Position numbers and translations under genes: made by a program. Source: Enterobacteriaceae bacterium (GTDB lineage Bacteria; Pseudomonadota; Gammaproteobacteria; Enterobacterales; Enterobacteriaceae). From it: a DNA stretch of 64,000 bases. The stretch spans positions 62,001-126,000 of the forward strand of contig CABIZV010000008.1 of the NCBI GenBank assembly GCA_902363335.1, in the 5' to 3' direction. The notes under the pieces were generated by a model, which made no database searches, was not told the origin of the DNA, and was given only the letters and a program-made list of their open reading frames with translations. Positions 46,119 to 53,904 of the stretch are shown here, piece by piece; positions within the stretch are counted from its first letter, which is position 1, and every line of letters begins with the position of its first letter.

Positions 46119-47126
46119 CTACCCCAACAATTCCTGCTTCACATCCATCGCTAAATCAAACGAATGCAACCGCGCCTGATGGTCGAAAATCTGCCCATTG
46201 ACCATAATCTCATCCGCCTGGGTTTCCCGCAGAATCGACTCCAGCCCGTGGCGCACCTTCTCTTTATCTCCCACCAATGACATGCTGAGCGCCTGGTCAA
46301 CCCCATACTTCTCCGACGGTGACCAGAACTTACTCATATCCTGAATGGGTGGCGGCAGTTGCCCGGTTTCACCCCGGCGCAGCCTGGTAAATGCCTGCTG
46401 CATGGAAGTGAAGAGGAATTCCGCGTCGCGATTGCTGTCGGCGGCGATGATGTTGATGCACACCATTGCATACGGTTTTTCCAGCCGTGCTGATGGCTTG
46501 AAGTGGGTACGATACAGATGCAACGCCTGGAACAGCATGTCCGGTGCGAAATGTGAAGCAAAGGCAAAAGGCAGCCCAAGCTGAGCTGCTAGCTGTGCGC
46601 TGTACAAACTTGAGCCTAGTAACCATACCGGGATTTTCTCGCCGTAGCCCGGCACCGGACGCACCTGTGGGTCAGGATCGCGGGCATCAAACCAGTCCAC
46701 CAGTTCTGCCACATCGCGCGGGAAGTTATCAATATCGCCGCCCATATGACGACGCAGCGCGCGCATTGTTGGCTGATCGCTGCCCGGCGCGCGGCCAAGT
46801 CCAAGATCGATACGTCCCGGATATAACGTATTGAGCGTGCCGAACTGCTCGGCTATCACCAGCGGTGAATGGTTCGGCAGCATAACGCCGCCGGAACCGA
46901 GATGCAGCGTCGTGGTGTTCGCCGCCAGATAGCCAATCAGTACCGATGTCGCCGCGCTGGCGATGCCGGTCATATTGTGGTGTTCAGCCAGCCAATAGCG
47001 CTGATAACCCCGCTTTTCTGCCAGTTTTGCGAGGTCGAGCGAATGAGAGAAGGCTTCTCGCGCGGAGGAACCCTGGGGGATCGGTGCGAGATCCAGCACC
47101 GAATATGCAACGGTTTTGTCAGTCAT
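46119..47126 (-). CDS. yhbW: Luciferase-like flavin monooxygenase YhbW
   Basis: The 335-residue protein belongs to the bacterial luciferase-like monooxygenase superfamily (a TIM barrel using reduced flavin). The conserved RYWLAEHHNMTGIASAA segment and LGSGGVMLPNHSPLVIAEQF are visible. Its substrate is not known. It is a single gene between mtr and ubiV. Confidence 0.92.
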   Translation of the reverse strand: MTDKTVAYSVLDLAPIPQGSSAREAFSHSLDLAKLAEKRGYQRYWLAEHHNMTGIASAATSVLIGYLAANTTTLHLGSGGVMLPNHSPLVIAEQFGTLNTLYPGRIDLGLGRAPGSDQPTMRALRRHMGGDIDNFPRDVAELVDWFDARDPDPQVRPVPGYGEKIPVWLLGSSLYSAQLAAQLGLPFAFASHFAPDMLFQALHLYRTHFKPSARLEKPYAMVCINIIAADSNRDAEFLFTSMQQAFTRLRRGETGQLPPPIQDMSKFWSPSEKYGVDQALSMSLVGDKEKVRHGLESILRETQADEIMVNGQIFDHQARLHSFDLAMDVKQELLG

Positions 47127-47229
47127 AAAGGCTCACTTTGTTACCAGCTAATCTTGTCATACTGCATTAAAGAATAGTGAATGTTGTTAACAAAGTGAGC
47201 TTTATAAGGCGGTATGGTGCACATAAAAT

Positions 47230-47316
47230 GCCTGATGGCGCTTCGCTTATCAGGCCTACAACGCATCGTTGGAGCGACGTCGTAGGCCGGATAAGGCATT
47301 TATGCCGCCATCCGGC
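47230..47316. repeat. REP pair (BIME) between yhbW and ubiV
   Basis: REPs at 47230-47259 (GCCTGATGGCGCTTCGC start) and 47282-47316 (GTAGGCCGGATAAGGC start), inverted, directly after the ubiV stop on its strand. Confidence 0.87.
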
Positions 47317-47325
47317 GAGGTTTTA

Positions 47326-48204
47326 TCAGGCCTGCAATTCCAGACCGGCCAGCCGCTTCCAGTAACCGTTACAGTCACTGTTCGCCGCCAGCGGCAGCGG
47401 GGCATTGCCGTTTTCATTGGCGCGGAATGCGTCAAGCATCGCAAACGTCTCCTTGCCCATCGGCGACAGACGCACCATATCGACCAGTCCGTGCATCGAG
47501 GCCAGCTCGTTGCCCAGGTTATACACATACCCGCTCATGGTCTGAATACCGTTAAGCACAAACACCTGCTGGTTCTCCTGCGATAACACGTTGCGCCCGG
47601 TAGGGTACTTAATGCAGCAGGTTTCACACTCATCTTTCGGCTTGTCTTCTGAACGCGCGGTAAAACAGCGGGCGGAGTAGGCTAGCGGCAAATGTCCGTA
47701 GCTTAGCACCTCCACTTCGAACTTATCGCGGATGCCCAGTTCTTCACATTGATTCAGCAGATTCACCAGCCAATCACGAGACAGCTCAACCGGCATACAC
47801 CAGCGCATCATGCCCTGTTTTTGCAGCAGACGCAGGGTTACCGCGTTGTAGCAGTTCAGCGCATGACCGGCGACAAACGGCAGCTTACGGTCGGCACACA
47901 TATTGACCACGCCAAGATCGCTGGCTTCCACCAGAAAATCACCGTTTTCAACATAGCGCTTGAGCTCGCCCAGTTCTGATGAAGCCTGCACCAGCGCCAG
48001 CGTGGAAAGCACCACCTGCTTACCGCTACCGGCGAGAGATTTCGCCATATCCAGCCAATCGCCCACTTTGGTGGCGCGGCGCTTGCTGCATACCGCTTCG
48101 CCCAGATAAATGGTATCGGCGTGGCTTGCGGCGGCCTGCTGGTAAAAATCTTCCAGCGTCTCTTTTGGCCAGTAGTAAAGCACCGGCCCTAATGAATATT
48201 TCAT
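47326..48204 (-). CDS. ubiV: O2-independent ubiquinone hydroxylation protein UbiV
   Basis: UbiV (YhbV) forms a heterodimer with UbiU that hydroxylates ubiquinone precursors without oxygen. The 292-residue U32-family protein keeps the four cysteines that hold its [4Fe-4S] cluster: C39, C180, C193 and C197 (the last three in SARC and DECETCC). The ATG at 48204 gives the E. coli length. It lies 8 bases after ubiU. Confidence 0.97.
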   Translation of the reverse strand: MKYSLGPVLYYWPKETLEDFYQQAAASHADTIYLGEAVCSKRRATKVGDWLDMAKSLAGSGKQVVLSTLALVQASSELGELKRYVENGDFLVEASDLGVVNMCADRKLPFVAGHALNCYNAVTLRLLQKQGMMRWCMPVELSRDWLVNLLNQCEELGIRDKFEVEVLSYGHLPLAYSARCFTARSEDKPKDECETCCIKYPTGRNVLSQENQQVFVLNGIQTMSGYVYNLGNELASMHGLVDMVRLSPMGKETFAMLDAFRANENGNAPLPLAANSDCNGYWKRLAGLELQA

Positions 48205-48212
48205 TGCTGTTC

Positions 48213-49208
48213 CTACTGCCATTTACGGTGATACGCGCCGAGGGTGGTCTGGGTGCCTTCGGACATTGAGCCGAGCGTTTCCATCCATGAATCCTGAGCG
48301 ACGAAATTCTGTGGGTCAGCCATACAGCGGTCAATCGCCTGACGCCAGACTTTCGCCACCTGGCTGACATAGGCCGGGCTACGCTGGCGGCCTTCAATTT
48401 TGACCGACGCGATATTCGCTGCCAGCAGTTCTGGCAAAAGCTCCAGCGTGTTGAGGCTTGTCGGTTCTTCCAGCGCGTGATAGCGCTCGCCGTCGACCAT
48501 ATAGCGGCCTTTGCACAGCGTCGGATAACCGGCGTTTTCGCCATCCTGGTAGCGGTCAATTAATACTTCGTTAAGACGCGACTCCAGACCTTGTGGCGTT
48601 TGCTGCCAGCGCACGTAGCGCGCCGGAGAGCAGGCACCCACGGTGTTTGGCGACTCGCCGGTCAGGTAAGAGGAAAGATAGCAGCGGCCTTCCGCCATAA
48701 TGCACAGGCTACCAAAGGCGAACACTTCCAGCGGCACCGGCGTGACGCGGGCCAATTGCTTAACCTGGTGAATAGACAGCACGCGCGGCAGCACGACGCG
48801 GGCGACGTCAAAATTGCGATGATAGAAATTAATCGCCTCTTCGTTGGTCGCGGATGCCTGAACGGAGACATGGCGCTCAATATGCGGATAGCGCTCTGCG
48901 GCATACTCAAGCATGGCGATGTCGGCAAGGATCAGCGCATCGGCGCCCAGTTGTGCGGCCATGTCCACGGCGCGTTGCCAGCGCACGTAGCCGTCAGGGT
49001 GCGCGAAGGTATTAATGGCGATATGCAGCTTGCGGTTATGCTGATGTACGAAGCTCACCGCTTCTTGCAGCTTCTTCTCGGTGAAGTTAAGACCGGCGAA
49101 ATGGCGGGCGTTGGTATCATCCTTCAGCCCGATATACACCGCATCGGCACCGTTTTCGATAGCCGCCTTCAGCGCCGGAAGGTTTCCGGCAGGGCAGAGC
49201 AACTCCAT
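48213..49208 (-). CDS. ubiU: O2-independent ubiquinone hydroxylation protein UbiU
   Basis: UbiU (YhbU) is the partner of UbiV in anaerobic ubiquinone synthesis. The 331-residue U32-family protein starts MELLCPAGNLPALKAAIENG and keeps C169, C176, C193 and C232, the expected iron-sulfur ligands. The ATG at 49208 is chosen over an upstream start that adds 12 unlike residues. It diverges from ubiT across 220 bases, which contain a 14-base palindrome at 49283-49296. Confidence 0.97.
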   Translation of the reverse strand: MELLCPAGNLPALKAAIENGADAVYIGLKDDTNARHFAGLNFTEKKLQEAVSFVHQHNRKLHIAINTFAHPDGYVRWQRAVDMAAQLGADALILADIAMLEYAAERYPHIERHVSVQASATNEEAINFYHRNFDVARVVLPRVLSIHQVKQLARVTPVPLEVFAFGSLCIMAEGRCYLSSYLTGESPNTVGACSPARYVRWQQTPQGLESRLNEVLIDRYQDGENAGYPTLCKGRYMVDGERYHALEEPTSLNTLELLPELLAANIASVKIEGRQRSPAYVSQVAKVWRQAIDRCMADPQNFVAQDSWMETLGSMSEGTQTTLGAYHRKWQ

Positions 49209-49428
49209 AATTCTTCCTGAGTTTGCGGCCCAGCAGGGGCGCATTATTGTTAATGAATAGGGATTTTAGTTAACCTATCGCTAATCATTTTTGATTTGAG
49301 GCAGACAAAAGCGTATTGATGACGCCAATAATCCCTCTGCCTCACGACATAATTGTTGATTTACGCCGCTATGTTGTTTAACTGATATGGCAAAATAACG
49401 GAACTATTGCATTCAGGGAGTAAAGCTT

Positions 49429-49953
49429 GTGTTGGATAAACTGCGTTCACGTCTGGTTCATGTAGCGCCTACTTTGATGAGCGTCCCGGTGAAATTGACG
49501 CCGTTCGCGCTGAAACGCCAGGTTCTGCAGCAGATGTTAAGCTGGCAGTTCCGCCAGGCGCTCAATGATGGCGAACTGGATTTCCTTGAGGGGCGTTGGT
49601 TGAGCATTGAGGTGCGCGATATTGGCCTGAAATGGTTTACCTCGGTGGAAAACGAGCGCTTAATTGTCAGCGACGCCGCCCAGGCGGACGTCAGCTTCAG
49701 CGCGGATGCCAGCGATTTACTGATGATTGCGGCGCGCAAACAGGACCCGGACACGCTCTTCTTCCAGCGTCGTCTGGTGATTGAAGGGGACACGGAGCTG
49801 GGGCTCTATGTCAAAAACCTGATGGATGCCATTGAGCTTGAGCAGATGCCTAAAGCGCTGCGCGTGATGCTGATGCAATTGGCTGATTTTGTCGAAGCAG
49901 GCCTTAAATCGCCATCAGAAACTAAACATACATCGGTAGGTGAGCCATGCTGA
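49429..49953 (+). CDS. ubiT: Ubiquinone biosynthesis accessory factor UbiT
   Basis: UbiT (YhbT) is an SCP2-domain lipid-binding protein needed for O2-independent ubiquinone synthesis, probably by holding the hydrophobic intermediates. The 174-residue protein has the SCP2 fold, with LSIEVRDIGLKWF and the QADVSFSADASDLLMIAARKQDPDTLFFQRRL block. The GTG start at 49429 follows an AGGGAG ribosome site. Its end overlaps yhbS by 7 bases. Confidence 0.96.
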   Translation: MLDKLRSRLVHVAPTLMSVPVKLTPFALKRQVLQQMLSWQFRQALNDGELDFLEGRWLSIEVRDIGLKWFTSVENERLIVSDAAQADVSFSADASDLLMIAARKQDPDTLFFQRRLVIEGDTELGLYVKNLMDAIELEQMPKALRVMLMQLADFVEAGLKSPSETKHTSVGEPC

Positions 49954-50450
49954 TTCGAGTCGAAATTGGAATTGATGCCCCGGGCATCGACGCGTTGTTG
50001 CGTCGTACTTTCAACGGTGATGGCGAAGCCAATCTGGTACGCGAACTGCGCGAAGACGGCCTGATTACCCTAGGTCTGGTGGCGACGGATGATGAAGGCC
50101 ATGTTGTTGGCTATGTCGCCTTTAGTCCGGTGAGTATTGAAGGCGAAGAGTTGCAGTGGGTGGGGCTTGCGCCGCTGGCTGTCGACGCTGAATATCGCGG
50201 CCAGGGTCTGGCGCGTCAGATGGTCTATGAAGGTCTGGATTCACTGAATGAATTCGGCTACGCCGCCGTGGTTACGCTCGGCGAACCGGCAATGTACAGC
50301 CGTTTCGGTTTTGAACGCGCCGCGCAGTACGATCTGCGCTGCCGCTGGCCGGACACTGAGGAGGCGTTTATGGTGCATCCTCTGGCAGATGACGCGTTAA
50401 ATGGCGTTCATGGTCTGGTGGAGTATTCCGACCACTTCAATCGCCTGTAA
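49947..50450 (+). CDS. yhbS: GNAT-family N-acetyltransferase YhbS
   Basis: The 167-residue protein has the GNAT acetyl-CoA site, seen as LAPLAVDAEYRGQGLARQMV, followed by YAAVVTLGEPAMYSRFGFE. The acceptor is not known for certain. It overlaps ubiT at its start and converges with yhbQ, the two coding ends overlapping by 14 bases. Confidence 0.93.
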   Translation: MLIRVEIGIDAPGIDALLRRTFNGDGEANLVRELREDGLITLGLVATDDEGHVVGYVAFSPVSIEGEELQWVGLAPLAVDAEYRGQGLARQMVYEGLDSLNEFGYAAVVTLGEPAMYSRFGFERAAQYDLRCRWPDTEEAFMVHPLADDALNGVHGLVEYSDHFNRL

Positions 50451-50730
50451 GGCTATGCAGTAACGTTTCAAACGAACCATCACCGGTGACGAGGCGCTCT
50501 TTCTGGCGCTTCGTCAACTGCTTGATGCGATACTCCAGGCGTAGCGCCAGCGAGTGCTCGCCCACTTCACCGGAAAATACCAGCCGCAGTTCGCCTTTGC
50601 CGCGCAGCGCTTTTGCACCTTTCCCGCTCTGATGCTGGTGGAATCGCCGTTCAACATCGGTGGTGATACCGGTGTACAATTTGTCGTCTGCGGTTCGGAC
50701 GAGATACAAAAACCAACGCACGTGTGCCAA
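50437..50730 (-). CDS. yhbQ: GIY-YIG nuclease-superfamily protein YhbQ
   Basis: The 97-residue protein is a single GIY-YIG domain (WFLYLVRTADDKLYTGITTDVERRFHQH, with the conserved KALRGKGELRLVF). The family contains UvrC-like and homing nucleases; for YhbQ a DNA repair-related nuclease role has been suggested in E. coli. It diverges from yhbP across 45 bases. Confidence 0.93.
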   Translation of the reverse strand: MAHVRWFLYLVRTADDKLYTGITTDVERRFHQHQSGKGAKALRGKGELRLVFSGEVGEHSLALRLEYRIKQLTKRQKERLVTGDGSFETLLHSLTGD

Positions 50731-50775
50731 CCTGTCTGTGATGATGGACGCACCATAGCATAACGGAGAGAACAG

Positions 50776-51201
50776 ATGGAAACGCTTGCTGCCATTAGCC
50801 GCTGGCTATCAAAACAACATGTAGTGACCTGGTGCGTGGCGAGTGAAGGCGAGCTATGGTGCGCCAACGCTTTCTACGTCTATGACCCGCAGCGCGTGGC
50901 TTTTTATGTGCTTAGCGAGGAGACGACGCGCCACGGACAAATGACCGGCAAACAAGCTCCGGTGGCCGGTACGGTGAACGGCCAGCCGAAAACGGTGGCG
51001 CTGATTCGCGGCGTCCAGTTCAAAGGCGAAATTCGTTTACTCGAAGGTGAGGATGCCGCAGAAAAACGTGCGCGTTACGTTCGCCGTTTCCCGGTAGCCC
51101 GCATGCTGCAAGCCCCGGTCTGGGAGCTGCGCCTTGATGAACTCAAGTTCACCGACAACACCCTCGGTTTCGGCAAGAAATTACACTGGCTGCGCGACTA
51201 A
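50776..51201 (+). CDS. yhbP: PNPOx-like split-barrel protein YhbP
   Basis: The 141-residue protein has the FMN-binding split-barrel fold of the pyridoxamine oxidase-like superfamily (WCVASEGELWCANAFYVYDP). It belongs to the UPF0306 group with no known reaction. It overlaps the end of cusS by 4 bases, marking the left boundary of the Cus block. Confidence 0.9.
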   Translation: METLAAISRWLSKQHVVTWCVASEGELWCANAFYVYDPQRVAFYVLSEETTRHGQMTGKQAPVAGTVNGQPKTVALIRGVQFKGEIRLLEGEDAAEKRARYVRRFPVARMLQAPVWELRLDELKFTDNTLGFGKKLHWLRD

Positions 51202-52643
51202 CTTTCCATTTTAGGCAGCTCAATGATAAAGCGTGTGGCGACGGTATCTGACGTCACATGGATCCTGCCACCGTGCGCCCGCACGATCGATTTAACGATA
51301 GCCAACCCGATCCCGCTGTTTTCCCCCTTGCGCTGACGTGAAGGATCGACCCGATAGAAACGATCGAACAGGCGCGGCAGATGCTCAGGGGGAATCGGTG
51401 TGCCCGGATTCTCAACGCGATAGACGATCCGATCATTATCTTCACTTGCCTGTACGGTGACCGACATCCCGCGAGGCGTATAGCGGATAGCATTCGACAG
51501 CAGGTTATTGATAACCCGACGGATCATCAGCGGATCGCCCTCAATCAGCACCGACGAGCCAACAAAATTGAGCCTGACTTCGCGCTCCTCCGCCCAGGCT
51601 TCGAAGAACTCAAACACCTTGATGGTTTCCGTTTGCAGATCCAACGGCATACGCTCGGGCACCAGCAGGTTCTCATCGGCCTGCGCCAGAAACAGCATAT
51701 CGCTGACCATTTTTGCCATCCGGTTATATTCCTCGAGACTGGAATAGAGCACATCCTCCAGCTCTTTCACCGTGCGCGGCTGGCTTAAGGCGATTTCCGT
51801 TTGCGTGACCAGATTGGTGATGGGCGTGCGCATTTCATGGGCTATGTCGGCTGAGAAGTTGGCCTGGCGGCGGAAAACGTCCTCGATCCGCCCGATCATC
51901 TGATTAAACGACACCACCAACTGTTCCAGCTCAATGGGTACGCGTTCGGGCTCCAGCCGCACGTCGAGATTTTCGGAAGTGATATTCTTGATCTTCATAC
52001 TGACATTTCGCAGCGGCTGGTGGCCTTTGCGCACGGCGATCAGCACGATCCCAATAATCATCAGGCTGATGACGGCGGCGATCATCATCAGATTACGTTT
52101 AAGTTGATCAAGATAGTGCAGATGGAAGTCGATCGACAGCGCGATAAGCAGCGTGTAAGTGCGATCGCCCGCGTGGATCGTTGAGGCAATCACCCGGTAA
52201 GTCGTCGTCGGTCTGGCGCGGGCTTCATGACCGGGCATCGGCGGCATGTTGCTTCCTTCCCAGCGGAACATACGCCGGGATTTGAGCTCCTGAGCAAAGT
52301 CTTGTGTCGCAAGAATTGCAGAAAGATCCGGACCATTTGGCGAGTGGTATAACTGCGGGTTATCGGGGCTGCGCAGCAGCACGGCGATATTTCGATAACT
52401 TGCCAGCGCGCTACTGATATTGTTTATCTTCAACGCTTCCGGCGTATCCGGCGCGGTCAGCAGCGTGTTGAGCGTGGCGTTGACCTGTTTTAAATCGTTA
52501 ACGTCCTGCTCGGCAAAATGTTTTTCCACCGAATACAACATGATTCCGGTGAATGCCGCGAAGGCAATAATGGTGGCGAGGCTGATGAAAAAAGTCAGAC
52601 GGGTTGCCAGCGAGAACGGGCGCCGATGCAGGCTAAGCTTCAT
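51198..52643 (-). CDS. cusS: Copper/silver sensor histidine kinase CusS
   Basis: CusS senses periplasmic Cu(I)/Ag(I) and phosphorylates CusR. The 481-residue protein has two membrane helices (about 15-38 and 185-207) around a periplasmic sensor, a HAMP linker, the dimerisation box IAHEMRTPITN with H269, and an ATPase domain (NLLSNAIRYTP, RKGENSGIGLAIVKS). H42-F43, part of the metal interface described for E. coli CusS, is present. The Met/His-rich loop is shorter (NMPPMPGHEARAR) than in E. coli and has fewer His. The ATG at 52643 overlaps cusR by 11 bases. Confidence 0.95.
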   Translation of the reverse strand: MKLSLHRRPFSLATRLTFFISLATIIAFAAFTGIMLYSVEKHFAEQDVNDLKQVNATLNTLLTAPDTPEALKINNISSALASYRNIAVLLRSPDNPQLYHSPNGPDLSAILATQDFAQELKSRRMFRWEGSNMPPMPGHEARARPTTTYRVIASTIHAGDRTYTLLIALSIDFHLHYLDQLKRNLMMIAAVISLMIIGIVLIAVRKGHQPLRNVSMKIKNITSENLDVRLEPERVPIELEQLVVSFNQMIGRIEDVFRRQANFSADIAHEMRTPITNLVTQTEIALSQPRTVKELEDVLYSSLEEYNRMAKMVSDMLFLAQADENLLVPERMPLDLQTETIKVFEFFEAWAEEREVRLNFVGSSVLIEGDPLMIRRVINNLLSNAIRYTPRGMSVTVQASEDNDRIVYRVENPGTPIPPEHLPRLFDRFYRVDPSRQRKGENSGIGLAIVKSIVRAHGGRIHVTSDTVATRFIIELPKMES

Positions 52644-53316
52644 CGCGCACCTCAAGCACGTAGCCGACGCCACGCACGGTTTGAATCAGCTTGGGGGAGA
52701 AATCGTTATCGATTTTGGCACGCAGACGTTTGATGGCGACGTCGATAGCGTTGGTATCGCTATCAAAATTCATATCCCACACCTGAGAAGCGATGAGCGA
52801 ACGCGGCAGCACTTCCCCTTGATGACGCAGGAAAAATTCCAGCAGGGTAAACTCTTTGCTGGTCAGCGTAATGCGGGTATCGCCTCGCATCACCTTACGA
52901 GAGACTAAATCAAGATGGAGATCGGCTACCTGAAACTGGCTTTCGGCAATGACCGCATTGCCCCGACGTAACAGGGTTCTGACGCGCGCCAGCAGCTCCG
53001 CGAAGGCAAACGGCTTCACCAGATAATCATCTGCCCCCAGCTCCAGACCTTTCACTCGGTGTTCAATGGTGCCCAGCGCGGTCAATAGCAGGATCGGCAT
53101 CCCCTTATTGGCGGCGCGCAGCATACGCACGATATCCCAGCCGTTCACGTCCGGCAGCATGATATCCAGTACCAGAAGATCGTAATCGGCGGTCATCGCC
53201 AGGTGATAACCGTTGAGGCCGTTGTCGGCATAATCGACCACAAAGCCCGCTTCCGTCAGCCCCTTGCTCAGGTACTCGCCCGTTTTAATCTCATCTTCCA
53301 CTACCAGAATTTTCAC
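52633..53316 (-). CDS. cusR: Copper/silver response regulator CusR
   Basis: CusR is an OmpR-type regulator that activates cusCFBA and its own operon. The 227-residue protein has a receiver domain with D51 (LLVLDIMLPDVNGW), T in LLTALGT and K in LVKPF, and a winged-helix domain ending IQTVRGVGYVLEV. The GTG start at 53316 gives the family N-terminus VKILVVEDE and follows GGAGGGCAG; the longer frame is rejected. A CusR box lies 73 bases upstream of the start. Confidence 0.97.
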   Translation of the reverse strand: MKILVVEDEIKTGEYLSKGLTEAGFVVDYADNGLNGYHLAMTADYDLLVLDIMLPDVNGWDIVRMLRAANKGMPILLLTALGTIEHRVKGLELGADDYLVKPFAFAELLARVRTLLRRGNAVIAESQFQVADLHLDLVSRKVMRGDTRITLTSKEFTLLEFFLRHQGEVLPRSLIASQVWDMNFDSDTNAIDVAIKRLRAKIDNDFSPKLIQTVRGVGYVLEVRDEA

Positions 53317-53388
53317 CTGCCCTCCGCCACCGCTGTGTGATGGAGCCATTCTAATGGAGCGGGCGTTGATGGCAACGACTGGGGACTT

Positions 53389-53408
53389 AAATGACAGCAT
53401 TGTCATTA
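53389..53408. promoter_or_regulatory. CusR box upstream of cusRS (left copy)
   Basis: AATGACAGCATTGTCATT (53390-53407) matches the CusR operator AAAATGACAANNTTGTCATTTT with one changed base in the conserved arms. It lies 73 bases from the cusR start. With flanks it aligns with the copy before cusC over 36 bases with 28 identities. Confidence 0.85.
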
Positions 53409-53441
53409 ATAGGTCACGCAGCGGACATCTGCGGTTGCCCC

Positions 53442-53876
53442 GGTCTCAACATCGTTGCAGAGATCTGTAGCCCGGCCGAGCGCAGCGACGCCGGGATTTT
53501 GCCCGGAGCCGCCCCGGAGTCGGTGCTGACGCACCTCGTCCGGGCTACTTATCTCAGTCTCGACATCGTTGCGAAGATCTGTAGCCCGGCCGAGCGCAGC
53601 GACGCCGGGATTTTGCCCGGAGCCGCCCCGGAGTCGGTGCTGACGCACCTCGTCCGGGCTACTCATCTCAGTCTCGACATCGTTGCGAAGATCTGTAGCC
53701 CGGCCGAGCGCAGCGACGCCGGGATTTTGCCCGGAGCCGCCCCGGAGTCGGTGCTGACGCACCTCGTCCGGGCTACTCATCTCAGTCTCGACATCGTTGC
53801 GAAGATCTGTAGCCCGGCCGAGCGCAGCGACGCCGGGGGTTTTTCCCGAAGCCACCCCAGGAGTCGGCGCGACCAA
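53442..53876. repeat. 114-bp tandem repeat, four copies
   Basis: The word CTGTAG recurs at 53465, 53579, 53693 and 53807, an exact 114-bp period. Each unit begins near GACATCGTTGCGAAGATCTG and carries the GTAGCCCGGCCGAGCGCAGC palindrome (53467, 53581, 53695, 53809), the element also present in the arcB-upstream array. Middle copies are almost identical; the last degenerates after about 40 bases. Because 114 is divisible by three, both strands stay open as false ORFs. With the CusR box it fills the 588-base gap between cusR and the binding protein gene. Confidence 0.93.
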
Positions 53877-53904
53877 TTGATGCTCGCTATTGACATCTTT
53901 AAGG

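Noticed and set aside
53442..53876. Possible CRISPR array in the Cus locus
   Set aside because: Units are 114-bp full-length tandem copies with no variable spacers.
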